The notes under the pieces: model-generated | Database searches by the model: none | What the model was told of the DNA's origin: nothing | Seen by the model: only the letters and a program-made list of their open reading frames with translations | Part shown: piece after piece, positions 22,550-33,186 of the stretch | Layout: the number at the start of each line of letters is the position of its first letter | Position numbering within the stretch: position 1 is the stretch's first letter | Made by a program: the position numbers and the translations under genes | Assembly (NCBI GenBank): GCA_963457665.1 | Contig: OY735228.1 | Span: 1,723,173 to 1,787,172, forward strand | DNA length: 64,000 nt | Source: Thysanoteuthis rhombus | Lineage: Eukaryota > Mollusca > Cephalopoda > Oegopsida > Thysanoteuthidae | Direction of reading: 5' to 3'

Positions 22550-22839
22550 CGCTCCCTTCTTTCGGGTTGAGCACTCTTAGGTAGGGCACTAATCTACTAC
22601 AAGCTGGTATGTAATGCTCTTCCAAATCCGGAATGGAGCACTCTGGTAGATGGGGAATCATGGGTAAGTAAATATATTGCTTAATTTGGTCCTACTGACT
22701 GTCCAGTTTGACGTAAGGCAGCGGCAGAGCATCTGTCTCTTGGTCTTAAGCGAAGAGATACTGGATAGTCTATAGCCATACTGAAGAGTTGTAATACAAC
22801 AGAACAGCTGTCTGTGGTGACACAATTATTAACTAATTG

Positions 22840-22843
<4 letters not shown>

Positions 22844-22894
<51 letters not shown>
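22844..22894. repeat. (AT)n microsatellite
   Basis: About 50 bp of AT dinucleotides with one ATAC interruption. Confidence 0.95.
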
Positions 22895-22895
<1 letters not shown>

Positions 22896-23247
22896 ATGCA
22901 AGTGTATTCATATACATTAATACATACATATGGCCGTACTTCGCATAAATGAATCACCATAGCCTACTAATGTACCAGAACTAATTATGTGAAAAATTAT
23001 CATTAAGTAAGAAAAAAAAAAAAAAAATATACTAGTACAAGGTTCATATACTGTTGGTCCAAAATGACTATACTGAGAGCCCAAAAAGTACTTTTTAGAA
23101 GGAAAACAAAACTTATTGGATGTTGATCTCATGCAACTTCCGAAGGTTATAAGCCCCGCAATGTGACCAGGAGTGCCAAGAGACACACAGAGATGAGCAA
23201 AGAGAGAAGAATTTGCAGCACTTTTTTTGTGATTTTCTCTCTCTCTG

Positions 23248-23249
<2 letters not shown>

Positions 23250-23296
<47 letters not shown>

Positions 23297-23301
23297 TGTA
23301 T
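23250..23301. repeat. (TA)n microsatellite
   Basis: About 50 bp of TA dinucleotides with a TATG interruption, preceded by TTCTCTCTCTCTG. Confidence 0.95.
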
Positions 23302-23529
23302 AATTGAAATATTTCATAAAAAGGGTTTGTGTTTAGTTATATTTTTCAGCTCTTATTATTTTTCTGACAGGTTTCAATTGAAACCGGTTAAGGAATTATT
23401 TTCTTTTAGCTGAAACAAATACAACTATTAACACAAACCAAACAATTCAAGTGTTCGTGTGAGCATATACAAATTGAACTTTTCCATGAGCATATAAATA
23501 CTATACACAATCAGATCCAGGATAGAATT

Positions 23530-23712
23530 GCTGGGAAGCAATATTTCAATACTAAGCAGAGTAAACAGATATTACACTCTGATTTTAGACAGAGTGCTTA
23601 GAATGTGAGCAAGATTTTGATCCTAGGCAAAGTGCAGAGATACTACACTCTGATCTTAGACAGAGGTACTGATCCATACATGAAAAATTCCATCATAGTT
23701 TCCGGTTACTAT
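23530..23712 (+). repeat. Dispersed repeat DR-G, copy 2
   Basis: Three sub-repeats of the type AGATATTACACTCTGATTTT / AGACAGAGTGCTTAG, then GATCCATACATGAAAAATTC and TTACTATGCTGG. The end aligns with 21115-21165 and with both sides of the MITE at 35886-36104. Confidence 0.65.
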
Positions 23713-24445
23713 GCTGGTAATGTTAATATTTAATTAACCCAGACACTCACAACTATTATTACTCCTTAGTTCAGAAACCATTCACTCTTCCACTTATATG
23801 CCCCCTCTCTGAATAGCTCGTTAGATACACAAAGCTTGTTGCCAAGGCAACTGAATCAATGAAACTGTATACAGGTAGCTTAGTAATAGCTAGTATGATT
23901 AGTAGATATTTATAGCCTTTGGTTAACCCAGAAAAAGCACGAGATTTGTTTAGCTGTACTAATATGGTGCATCTGGATTGAGAGGAATATTTTCAACATT
24001 CATCACTCACCTATTTTTAATTACTGGCATCAACTGAGTTAATTAGTAGGGGATATAAGTATTCAGAAAATAGCTCCAGGAAAAAAACTATATAAAATTC
24101 TGACATATTTTGCTGAGGGTCCCAAATATTAATGAATGTAGGAAGAATTTGTTCAATTCAATTATTACTATTATACGGTGATTTACACCCAAGGGCATTA
24201 GTGCTAAGAGCAGGGTGTAATTAAGTGGTTTTGTGCCACGTACTGCAGAATTCAGACCAAATGTGCTCCCCTAATGCTGATGCTAAAATTTTGTTAAAAC
24301 CAATGTGCAAAATTTGTCTTGTTAACTGAAATTTCGAAACAATCAACTAATAAAGAACTAAATGAGACTTTTTGCATTCAAATTTTTCAACGCTGTCCCT
24401 TTTGGGTAATTCACGAGAATGCCTGTCTTTTTTTTGCTGTTTTGA
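23713..24445. other. No gene visible
   Basis: Unique AT-rich sequence. CCAAGGGCATTAGTGCTAAG at 24191-24210 is a short inverted echo of the SINE-B body and may be a remnant. Confidence 0.5.
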
Positions 24446-24598
24446 GCCTGTGTGCCTCATAGCGATGTTACTGTGTTACCATGCTTTTTAACTCCCTGGT
24501 GCAGAGTGAATGCAAAAAGTCCAAGTCAGCATTTGAACTATGTTTTCCTATTCCATTCTCTGTGCAGTTAACCATCAGGCCACCCATATCTAAATCAA
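24446..24598 (-). repeat. tRNA-derived SINE, family B, 5' part
   Basis: Minus-strand head GGTGGCCTGATGGTTAACTG with the A box (TGGCCTGATGG), GAGAATGGAATAGGAAAAC and B-box-like AGTTCAAATGC, then TTTTTGCATTCACTCTGCAC. The body is lost after this. Confidence 0.7.
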
Positions 24599-24664
24599 AA
24601 TCTTACAATAGGAAATGGATGCTTATGGCAAACAGAGAAGAAGAGAGGAAAACATGAGGGGAGT

Positions 24665-24840
24665 GGATAGAGGGTAGCTGAGTGATTAAAGGGGAGGAGA
24701 ATGGGATCAGTAAGCCGAGTCCAAAATCCAGTTAGCGCTCACTCCACACTAATGTCCTTGGTAAAGGCATGCATCCATTTCTCCTTCCTTGTCAATATGC
24801 CACAGATCAGCATAGCCAGGTAAGCCATGTTATCCCCCCC
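24665..24840 (+). repeat. tRNA-derived SINE, family B
   Basis: GTAGCTGAGTGATTAAAGGG head, GGAGAATGGGATCAGTAAGC, a weak B box, CACTAATGTCCTTGGTAAAG, GCATGCATCCATTTCTCC. It faces the 24446-24598 copy head to head. Confidence 0.65.
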
Positions 24841-25261
24841 CCCACTTTCACAAATGAAAGGGAGGCCAGGGTTTCTCCAATGGGCCTGGCAAGCAGAAAG
24901 AGGATTACAGCAGATTGATCATGTAAAATAAAGGCGGATGGAAGTAATGAAAACTGTCGTCTCCACCCCAGAGAAAAACCTAAGAAACTGATGTTGACAG
25001 TTTTGGTGGCTCAATACTTAGAAGTAATAAGAGATGAAATAAAAAATACAAAACTTTGAGAACAAAGTCAAAGTAGATGTCAACATCAAAAAAGACTGAA
25101 AATAAAATCAAATTAAATCCATTTTTAAAGAAAAGATCAAAACAAGAATTAGAAAATTTCTGTTTCTGACAAAATAAGAAAGAGCTAATCAATTCAAAAG
25201 ATAAAGAAAATCCCAGATGATATTGAGAGGGGAGGATTTTATAACATTCGATTCCATACAT

Positions 25262-25287
25262 TGTTAACCATTAGGCCATCCACGCCT
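25262..25287 (-). repeat. SINE-B head fragment
   Basis: GTTAACCATTAGGCCATCCA is the reverse complement of a SINE-B 5' end containing its A box. Nothing else of the element is present. Confidence 0.5.
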
Positions 25288-25318
25288 TATTTATCAGATT
25301 TGAATCAACAGTTTTTGT

Positions 25319-25521
25319 GTTTCTGCTCTACAAAAGCGATTCTCATTAAAGTGTTGTTGGGTTGTCACAGTTGTCACTCATCTTTGGTGGGCTTGACATT
25401 GAGTCCCCCCCCCATCATTTAGCTCCTTACCCTTATCTTATTGGGTGACTCAATGTCAAGCAACTAGAAGACCAGTGTCTAAACAGCATTTAGATGAGAA
25501 CCATCTTTGTAGAGCAGAAAC
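25319..25521. mobile_element. Foldback MITE FB-3 with arms of about 75-85 bp
   Basis: The left arm at 25319-25405 starts TGTTTCTGCTCTACAAAAGC and ends GGCTTGACATTGAGTC. The right arm at 25447-25521 starts GACTCAATGTCAAG and ends GTAGAGCAGAAACA, its reverse complement at both ends with a diverged middle. The spacer is about 40 bp. No coding sequence. A target-site duplication is not obvious. Confidence 0.75.
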
Positions 25522-25779
25522 AACCTGCCTACATAGGCCAGCGTGGTAGGTAAGGCCCATTCTTCACCCTTCCCCATGTCTCACACTCACATGGGGAGGG
25601 CCCATGTCCAACAACTGACCTTGAATGCTGATGATAGAACAAATAAGCAGTAATACGGTTTGTTGTTTCCTTTTTATTTCTGGGACAAAGAAGAGAGTTG
25701 GTTTCTGGCTATTTACTAAAAAGGAGCACCTTGTCAATGTGCACAAAGCATAAAGTATACACAGAATGCATAATACCAG

Positions 25780-26112
25780 CTACAACTAAGAGAAGCGAAA
25801 CATGGAAATTAACACTACAAACATGGAAAGAGCAAGGTTAAGGAGATCTCCGAGGGATAAAGAAAGATCAACATAGATCAGAGGGAGGACTAGAGCGAAG
25901 GATATTATACAAATGATCAAACACAAAAATGGAGATTGGCTGGACATCTAGCAAAAAGAAATCACAACAGATAGGGCAAAAGGTTAACTGATTGATGCCC
26001 ATGGGACAGTAAAAGTAGAAAGGAAAGACCAGACACAAGATGGAACATCATGGAAGGAGATGGGAAAGGCCTTTGTCTAGCATCAGATTTTAAATAGCTG
26101 ATGATAACCTAC
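25780..26112 (+). pseudogene. Decayed RTE-like non-LTR 3' end
   Basis: Collinear with 43740-44125: a AAAAATGGAGATTGGCTGG block (GHxA-type region), AGGTTAACTGATTGATGCCC, GGAAAGACCAGACACAAGAT, and GGAGATGGGAAAGGCCTTTG. In the living family these correspond to the end of the reverse transcriptase ORF (…RW..R.TDW.P.... K.R.GRP.TRW...; G.AFVQQ). Here the frame is broken by many stops. Confidence 0.7.
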
Positions 26113-26314
26113 AAATCGTGTTTGGTTATTATTAGTATTTACAGATTTTTCCACACTATAATTTCCAACGTGAGCTGACTAAGATAAGGATCAAGTTCAT
26201 GGGTGAACCAAAGAACCAATCGCTTGTATACCAACAAAGGATGAGAAATTATAGCAAAGATGACAGTTTAGTATTTGTAGTGATGAGATCAATTTTCCAA
26301 ATGTCAATCATTCA

Positions 26315-26527
26315 CAGGGTGTTAGCCAGTGTTCTTACCAACCATTTAACAGCTAATTCCCAATAAAAACCTAATTCCAATCTCTAAATTAAGCTCAGCA
26401 CTGTTTTGACCATTCAGAGTGTTTTTTTTTTAAAAAAAACTTTTTCTAAATACAAAAATCAGACATCGGAAAACTTCCAAATGCTATAAAAATGGTTGGG
26501 ATATCAAATATCCTGGCCAACACCCTG
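26315..26527 (+). mobile_element. hAT-like MITE (family M1) with 15-bp inverted ends
   Basis: Begins CAGGGTGTTAGCCAG and ends CTGGCCAACACCCTG, imperfect terminal inverted repeats. Internal blocks ACAGCTAATTCCCAATA, AACTTCCAAATGCTATAAAA and ATGG recur at 27045-27245 and 35886-36104. The CAGGG..CCCTG ends suggest the hAT superfamily; flanking target duplications are not preserved here. Confidence 0.75.
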
Positions 26528-26554
26528 ATTTGCCACAGCCAACGAAGTTGGAAG

Positions 26555-26910
26555 AGGTATACATATTCACTAGTGTTCGTCTGTTCATCTGCACAATTTC
26601 TCCAAAAGTTCTCATTGAATTTCAATTAAATTTTGTTGAAGAGTGGGCCATAGGCGAGGGAGGAAGTGATTACATTTTGGGGAAGATCCAGAAATTTGTT
26701 TTTGACTGAGGGATATTTTCATCATTCTAAAAGAAAAAAGATTAAAAACAACTAGCTAATAAAAAAGAAAAGAGTTGATTTAAATTTCAAGGAAAGAAAC
26801 CCAATATTTGTACATTTATATTTCTCTCTCTCGTCTTTCAATCTTTTAGTTCCATTTAGCTTTTAGCTAATATATGGCGTTGGCAGAGATATTTCTATTA
26901 CTTATATAAG
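26555..26910 (+). repeat. Dispersed repeat DR-I
   Basis: AACGAAGTTGGAAGAGGTAT, GTTCGTCTGTTCATCTGC, CAAAAGTTCTCATTGAATTT, GGAAGTGATTACATTTTGGG and the end GGCGTTGGCAGAGATAT match 54155-54525 in the same order, with unrelated sequence in between. Confidence 0.65.
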
Positions 26911-27044
26911 TTATTCTGTTGTACTTATTTGGTTGATTTGTATGAAAATAAAACTGTTTCAAACATGCAATGAAGACTTTCTATTTACATCAATTCAACA
27001 CATGAGATAAAAACAGTACAGGAACAGAGAATTAGTCTACGTTT

Positions 27045-27245
27045 TCAAAAGCCATTCAACAGCTAATTCCCAATAGAAACTCAATTCTAATTTCCCAGTT
27101 GACCTGAGCATGTTTTTGACCATTTTTAAGAGATTTTTTTTGGCATATCTTGATAATTTTTTTTCCACAAAACAAATACAAATTAAAAAAAATGCGGACC
27201 TCGGAAAAAAATTCTATAAAAATTGTCGGAAAATCAAATTCCTAG
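27045..27245 (+). mobile_element. MITE family M1, copy lacking both ends
   Basis: AACAGCTAATTCCCAATAGA, AACTCAATTCTAATTTCCCA, TGCGGACCTCGG and ATCAAATTCCTAGG are collinear with the complete copy at 35886. The CAGGGTG termini are absent. Confidence 0.65.
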
Positions 27246-27379
27246 GGTAGGAATTACGTGAAAAAAGCATACTTGGTGGTAAACAGGTTAATATCATAGA
27301 GACTGATTCCTGAAACTCGAAATGGCTCACCTGAATAAAATATTACTACCTAATGGGGCAGATAGTGACAACAGAGAAG

Positions 27380-27410
27380 GGGGTGGTGGTGGTGGTGGTG
27401 GTGGTGGTAG
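27380..27410 (+). repeat. (GGT)n trinucleotide repeat
   Basis: About nine GGT units ending in AGGGG; the poly-Val frame across it is an artefact. Confidence 0.9.
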
Positions 27411-27489
27411 GGGTTGGAGTGATTTGCAGCTACATCATCGTCAACAGCAGCTGCAGTATTGGTTCTTGTGAGAGGCAAGCTAAAGGAAA

Positions 27490-27570
27490 GGCTGGGGAGG
27501 AAGGATGCCGGCTGGGGGGGAGGGGATGCCAGCGGGGAGGGGGATGCGAGCTGGGGGATCGGGATGCTGG
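27490..27570 (+). repeat. G-rich short tandem repeat
   Basis: Imperfect units ending in GGATGCC, GGATGCC, GGATGCG and GGATGCT, each preceded by a GCTGGGG- or GCGGGGA-type G run. Unit length varies around 24 bp. Multiple G runs give quadruplex potential. Confidence 0.65.
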
Positions 27571-27932
27571 TAAATCAATAAGCCAAATGAAAGCATCAGC
27601 TTCAAACAGGAATCAACACTGAATCTGATTGGAAGACAGGAAGAATGGAAATTATAACGAAAGTGACGCCAACCTGCTGCGATTCTTTCTGTTGCAGGAA
27701 AACTCGTACAAACGTGACATATTCAGCCTCGCCCCCCCCCTCATTCGAAGAGGAAAAAAAAAACTCCAAAAAAACTGCACATTTGCAACAATTATTTTAC
27801 AAAAGATAAAAGTGTGGCATCTTTTTTTCGGTTTTAAGTATCTTTGGAATTCTTTGAGCGCACCAAACTATTCAACCCACACCAGATGAGCATCAAACGT
27901 AACACAGACACATACCACAATTCAAAACTCAC

Positions 27933-27984
27933 AGTCCGTTGATATCAACTGCCACATTGCATCCCCCTTAATCTCGTCCATGAT
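27933..27984 (-). CDS. Candidate short exon with a start codon
   Basis: Minus-strand TTTCAG acceptor (complement of 27985-27990), 52 bp open in one frame, and a GTGAG donor (complement of 27928-27932). The open frame reads I then MDEIKGDAMWQLISTD with one base left over; the ATG is at 27981. It is upstream of the C2 exon on the same strand, but its exit phase (1) does not join directly to the C2 exon, which needs two bases in the split codon. At least one more exon would be required. The peptide is not recognised. Chance is a real possibility for so short a segment. Confidence 0.25.
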
Positions 27985-28039
27985 CTGAAATTTCTTTGAG
28001 AAATGGAAAATGCAGAGAGCAAAAAAACCTGCACAAGAC

Positions 28040-28190
28040 TTGAAGGATGGCTAGGCTAGGTCATTGCGGATACGATGGTCACACAGTGCATAAGCTTGCT
28101 CAATGGCATCTTACTGCCAAATGAGTAACCCCACAGGAGTGTCTGACCAGTAAGATCCTCTCTGATCGGTTGCCAAGTTACACCAAAGCT
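28040..28190 (+). repeat. Dispersed repeat DR-E, copy 1
   Basis: TTGCTCAATGGCATCTTACTG, GAGTGTCTGACCAGTAAGAT and CTGATCGGTTGCCAAGTTAC are collinear with 56672-56790. Class unknown. Confidence 0.55.
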
Positions 28191-28249
28191 TCACAACAGC
28201 TTCTTGAGAGATTCAAAATGATAGGATATTTATGGATAGATATCATACA

Positions 28250-28656
28250 CAGTAATACTTCGGTTAGCGCTGTTGATATGATCCTAAAAAATGTAGCGCT
28301 AAATGAGGACATTACAACATAGCCTAAATAGAGATTGCATCAGAAATCATTTTAGAATATACAATGTTGCTGTGCCTCAACAAGATGGAATGGATTAGTG
28401 CTGTGCATCAACTTTTAGTAGCTGGTAAAATATCTTTAGGCATCAACATAAGTCACTATGTGATAAATCATTGGGTACAAGTTAGTGTTTAATCTCAAAC
28501 ACATGGTACATTTACTAAAGCATATAGTACACAGTTATTTCAGAGACTGTTCATGATGTTGTCTTATTTATTTTGTAAATTTAACATTACCAAATTCATT
28601 TTAAAATATTTAAAAGTGAATGCTTTAGTGAATCAATGATAAATGGGGAATTACTG
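28250..28656 (+). mobile_element. Probable MITE, family DR-J, with short inverted ends
   Basis: The left end CAGTAATACTTCGGTTAGCG and the reverse complement of the right end, CAGTAATTCCCCATTTATC, share CAGTAAT and several later bases. The inside matches 4755-5032 (CCTCAACAAGATGGAATGG, TTCAGAGACTGTTCATGATG). No protein. Confidence 0.55.
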
Positions 28657-28775
28657 CATCTGTCTCCTTAGCCAGCACAGTTGTCCATGCTGATACAATC
28701 AAGTTGATTTATATTTATTCCTATAAACTTTCTTTCCTTCAGGAAAATATTTATTATTATCATCATCAATATTCG

Positions 28776-28885
28776 AGCATTTTTATTAGAGTTATGTATT
28801 TATAGAAAACTGTGTGTCACTCAAGTAGCATTTGGAATCTATATTAAACTTTTCACCAACTGGAAAGGGATGAATTTATCCTCTC
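28776..28885 (+). repeat. Dispersed repeat, first of two neighbouring copies
   Basis: GTTATGTATTTATAGAAAAC, GTCACTCAAGTAGCATTTGG and CTGGAAAGGGATGAATTT correspond in order to 29128-29225, about 350 bp downstream. Confidence 0.55.
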
Positions 28886-28914
28886 CCCCTAGTCATGATG
28901 AAATAACAGGGAAG

Positions 28915-28980
28915 ACTCTGCTCTCTAGCCTTGGGAAGCAACTAGTCTAGGAGACAGACAACTCTGACTTCAAAACAAAA
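28915..28980 (+). repeat. SINE-B tail fragment
   Basis: CTCTGCTCTCTAGCCTTGGG, CTAGTCTAGGAGACAGAC matches the tail of the minus-strand SINE at 3520-3775. Confidence 0.5.
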
Positions 28981-29127
28981 CAACCAGAAAATAGTGGTAA
29001 TGAGTGAGCTTAATTAGCCACTATATCCCAAGAACCATGATACCATACTATCTCTATGAAGGAGTCCAGCAGGGGACCTGATATGGCTGATGATAATGAT
29101 GATTATTATGGTTACTATTATTTGATC

Positions 29128-29225
29128 ATATTAATGGCAATTATGTATTTATAGAACCTCCATGTAACCCACCAAAAGCATTTGAAACCTTCTTTGTCAC
29201 TCGCCAGAAAGGGATACGCATTTGT
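29128..29225 (+). repeat. Dispersed repeat, second of two neighbouring copies
   Basis: GGCAATTATGTATTTATAGA, CACCAAAAGCATTTGAAACC and CGCCAGAAAGGGATACGC are relatives of the 28776-28885 segment. Confidence 0.55.
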
Positions 29226-29570
29226 TTCACGAGACAAGTTCAGTGCATCTCCTATTGTTAGATCAAATCAAAGAGTTTCAGATCTCGTGCATTGATAAAA
29301 TAAAAATATCAAGATTTCTCAGGGCCAATCCTCAGCCAAGATAAAAGCGAGATTTTCCTCTTTCCCAAGAAGAGCAGCAAAAACAATAGCGATGAGAGGA
29401 CAAGTAAAAGATTCTCCCAGTGGTCGTTGGCGGCATTTCCACAAGGTTCAGGGATAGTCATTGAGCTCAAACAGCTGTTCTACAATTCAATCAGTAAAAT
29501 AATTTTTTTGGTTAAACTCATTGAAAATGAACTTGATTGAAGCCAGTAGAAAGAAAAAAATAGTTGGGAG

Positions 29571-29830
29571 CAAACAGTCACTGACTGATGGCGGGCGGCA
29601 AACAGTCGCTGACTGATGGCGGGCGGCAAACAGTCGCTGACTGATGGCGGGCGGCAAACAGTCGCTGACTGATGGCGGGCGGCAAACAGTCGCTGACTGA
29701 TGGCGGGCGGCAAACAGTCGCTGACTGATGGCGGGCGGCAAACAGTCGCTGACTGATGGCGGGCGGCAAACAGTCGCTGACTGATGGCGGGCGGCAAACA
29801 GTCGCTGACTGATGGCGGGCGGCAAACAGT
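29571..29830. repeat. 28-bp minisatellite, nine full units plus a partial
   Basis: Nine 28-bp units from CAAACAGTCGCTGACTGATG followed by GCGGGCGG, almost perfectly identical (only the first has CAGTCA), then CAAACAGT. It is GC-rich in AT-rich surroundings. Because 28 is not a multiple of three and the unit has no stop on the minus strand in any frame, all three minus frames are open and encode the same 28-residue cycle, which contains AARHQSATVCRPPSVSDCLP. That is a numerical consequence of the repeat; no start context or flanking coding supports a gene. Confidence 0.97.
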
Positions 29831-29935
29831 TGAGAGAAAATGAAAAAATGCTCACTAGAGGATCTACATATTGATAAATGACTCGCAAAATACCTCGGTA
29901 GGATATGAAAATGCTGGGATTTTAACATCAAGTTT

Positions 29936-30804
29936 TGATTTTTTTCATTCCATACAGAATGGACATACGTCTTCCAAGTTTGAGCATCCTTGATACTTGG
30001 TGATACAGAATAATTTCCTTTTTTGTAAACTAATTTTATAAGTGTTAATCAAGTCTCTCTGGAAGATATGTTTGCTTCATGCAGAATTTCTCTTTTTTCT
30101 AAGTTATATCTTTTATTTCCTCCACAATTTTGGCTGTTTCTTTTTCTCCAACAATAGCAACAATAAAGACTGGATTTCTGTCAGTCCATCACCTTGAAAC
30201 CATTTTGTCCCTCTCTATCCATGAAACACACATTCATGAGCTGAAGTAGATTCCCTCAATATTTCTCAAACAGCAGACAATAATGTCAGTTCAAAAAGTA
30301 TTGGAAAAGACCCCACACCACACCACCCCACCTGAAAATCGCAATAGTAGCCATCAGCATTACTGTCATGATTGCAAATAACTTTCTGCAGCTGTGCCTC
30401 AGTCACCAAAACTTCAAGCTATACAACATCTGTCACCCCATTTAAGCACCACATGCACACACAGTCATTACAAGGGACTGTTAGAAAGTTCTTGAATGAA
30501 GAAATTTTTTTTCCCGAAAATCAATATGCAAAAACATGCTACACGGTCCCATTAGTAACCCCAGAAAGTTATGATAATCTCGAACAGACACTCAACTGAG
30601 AAACCCATGAAAAATATTCGCCAAGAGCCTGGTAAAGCATAAGCCAAGATTCATCCAAAATTTTGACATAGTTTGCAGAGATGTCCAAACATAACGCTTC
30701 AAAACTTAGGGCTAAATAAAAACGTGAGTAGATAGCGTGAAGTCTATCAGCAGAATGACTCAGTGGGCTGGGTAACAACGAGTGTTAGCTGCACCTGCAT
30801 CTGT
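29936..30804. other. No gene visible
   Basis: A CACACCACACCACCCCACC patch is at about 30312-30331. Nothing else recognised. Confidence 0.5.
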
Positions 30805-30970
30805 TTGTTTCTCAGTCCAAAACAATGGATTTTTCCACTTGAAGGTAATGATTTTACTGATAGAAATATCCTAAACCCACCATTGGAAACAATTAACTCT
30901 CCCACTTTAACAAGTTCAGTCATTTTTTTTTTTTTTCAAAAACCCAGATATAAATTAATAAAACAAACTT
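30805..30970 (+). repeat. Dispersed repeat DR-K, copy 2
   Basis: Collinear with 13288-13485: AACAATGGATTTTTCCACTT, AGGTAATGATTTTACTGATA, CCACCATTGGAAAC, AACTCTCCCACTTT. Confidence 0.6.
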
Positions 30971-31946
30971 TTATTTACACTCTTATCTTTGAAATAGTGA
31001 ACTATCAAGTCTTAGTTCAATGTGAAGATACTGCTCGACCTGCAGAGAAACACAGGTAGATATTTTACCAAATGCAGTCCCATATAAACAGCACAAAAAC
31101 GCACAAAATGTTTATCTCATAAGTATCAAGAGAAAATGCACATTCCGATGGAGTGAATGTGGATATCTACTTTCTGGCATATAATGACATTTATAAGTTA
31201 TTATGTAACAAGCCTAATTTCTTTTTGTATAGTTACAACATAAATAACTGATATGCAGTAATTGGCCTTTTGTAGTACTTGAGCACTTGAAAATTTTTCA
31301 TTCAATCAGTGCTTCTGATAAACTGTAGAGCTCTGGGTCACTCGTTTCCCCATTGGATCAGACTTCCAAACATAGGCGAACAAGCAAAACTATGAAATTT
31401 TGAGCAAATCAGTGTAATTTGGGTGAAACCAAGACATCTGCCCGCCTCAACTGAAGAGTTACCATACGCTTATGCTTTTAACTTCTTACCATTAAGTCGA
31501 GCAATGGTTCAAGATGTTTGAAATGCTTCGATGGTCAAAATGCATCTGACCTAATTAGCACAGATTTTTATATTGGTTTCAAATTCTATGGTTATCTTTG
31601 ACTTGACTCGGCCAGAATTTGGTTGGCTATAAAATGGAGACTCTGATAGTAAATTCCGAAGTTCCACAAATTCACTCACTTGTAGTTAAAAACTACGCAC
31701 AACTTGTGTGTGCTGTTTCCAACATTGAGTGAATGGATGTTCGGACTGATTTTCTTTCTTGAAATTTCCAAACACTCACTCACTCAGTGTTAAAAAAAAT
31801 GGTGCTCAAAAGTTGGAAGTTTATGAAAAGCACTCTTCAGGCGTTTTATGACAAACACCTTCGAAAATATAACAATTGACCATTATTATTCCCAGGCAAT
31901 TTAGGAATGGTATGAGTAGAAGGACACATGACTGAATGGGTTTCTG
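30971..31946. other. No gene visible
   Basis: Unique AT-rich DNA. Around 31660-31790 the words CACTCACT and GAGTGAATG recur, a possible decayed short inverted repeat. Confidence 0.45.
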
Positions 31947-32268
31947 CAGGGGTTGCCAAATGTCTTGCAGCACAAGACCAAATTTGAATGGTCTTGGGAC
32001 AAAATTAGCCTCAGTACCAAAATAATAAAATAGCTTGAGATCCATCAAACTGAATTTCGGTACCAAAATAATCAAATAACTTGAAATCTCTCATCAGATT
32101 AAGCTTGCAAGAAAAATAGATAAAAATACATTTTTTTTCTTCCTCTCTTATTCTTGTATACTTGTCATATTTGTAGGTAAGAGATATGAAATTCCCTTCA
32201 GTACCAAAAATCTTTATTTATTTATTTGGGGACCAAATAGCTCTATCCAGTACCAAACGACAACCCAG
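31947..32268 (+). mobile_element. Possible hAT-like MITE
   Basis: The left end CAGGGGTTGCCAAATG and the reverse complement of the right end, CTGGGTTGTCGTTTGG, are weakly similar and both have hAT-like character. The interior holds a 48-bp direct duplication (32014-32100) around GTACCAAAATAATAAAATAG / GTACCAAAATAATCAAATAA. No clear target duplication. Confidence 0.4.
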
Positions 32269-32984
32269 GTTAGTGCAAATTTTCAGTTCTTAAATTTATC
32301 TCATCTCCCTCTGGTCCCCACGAAAATTGGTAACTACCAATAGGGGCATTGACAGATTCAAAGAGGGGTGTATAAAGTACCGTTTTTGCCAGACAATGAT
32401 TTACAAAAGGCACTTGGAGAACTATTGCTAACTTATCCAAGCTCCATATCAAGCTTCAGTGAGCTGTTTTTATTATTATCTAAATGTGCTTCTTACATGT
32501 CAGCAAATACACATCATTTGGGATCTTATTCATCTGTAATTCAGGGTACTTTTTTTTTTAAGCAAGCAAATCAAGGCAGCATTAGATTTTTTTTAAATTG
32601 GTAGTCTAGAGTAAAAGTAGATTTTCAAAAATAACAATTGCCAAAGTGAAATAGCAAAACATTAAAACCTCGGTTTACCACCAACACACCTCAAAAGACA
32701 ACAAAAATAGACTGTTTTTTTAAACTGCAAATGAGTGATTTTTGCCTTACAGAAAGTTTGATGAAAAAAGATTCAGTCAGGAAAAGAAATCGCAGACTAC
32801 AGACAAATCCAGCTCCACTAGAAAGTGAGAAAAAAATTCAGTTTCAGATAAAAAGAGGAAAGAGAACTAAAAAGTGCTTAGAGAGCAAATATCACAACCA
32901 ACGTCATACACTAATTGGAAACATAATAAAGATCAGATCATATACAGTTACGATACAGGGGAGATAGCAGCAAAAAGTTCCTAC

Positions 32985-33142
32985 AGTGGCATCAAAACTT
33001 GATCAATTCTTCTTAAGCCCAGGGCTTATTCTTCCACAAAATGTCATAAAAATTTGACAACTTTAGAAGATATTGTGTGGACTAAGAGACAGACAAACAT
33101 GAATGAATACACATACCTCTTCCAACTTCATTGACAGAGGTA
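32985..33142 (-). repeat. Dispersed repeat DR-I, fragment
   Basis: Minus strand: CCTCTGTCAATGAAGTTGGA, AGAGGTATGTGTATTC, TTGTCTGTCTCTTAGTCC and a later ATTTTGTGGAAGAATAAGCC. Confidence 0.55.
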
Positions 33143-33186
33143 AAAAAAAAATAGCAGCTTCAATTAAAGTGTTCGAACAAAAACAG

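Noticed and set aside
29571..29830. Could the 28-bp repeats be a CRISPR array?
   Set aside because: Units are directly adjacent with no spacers, and the context is eukaryotic.
29480..29931. Long minus-strand open frames (105-133 residues) rich in ARHQSATVCRPPSVSDC
   Set aside because: They are created by the 28-bp minisatellite in every frame; no coding flanks, splice sites or homology.
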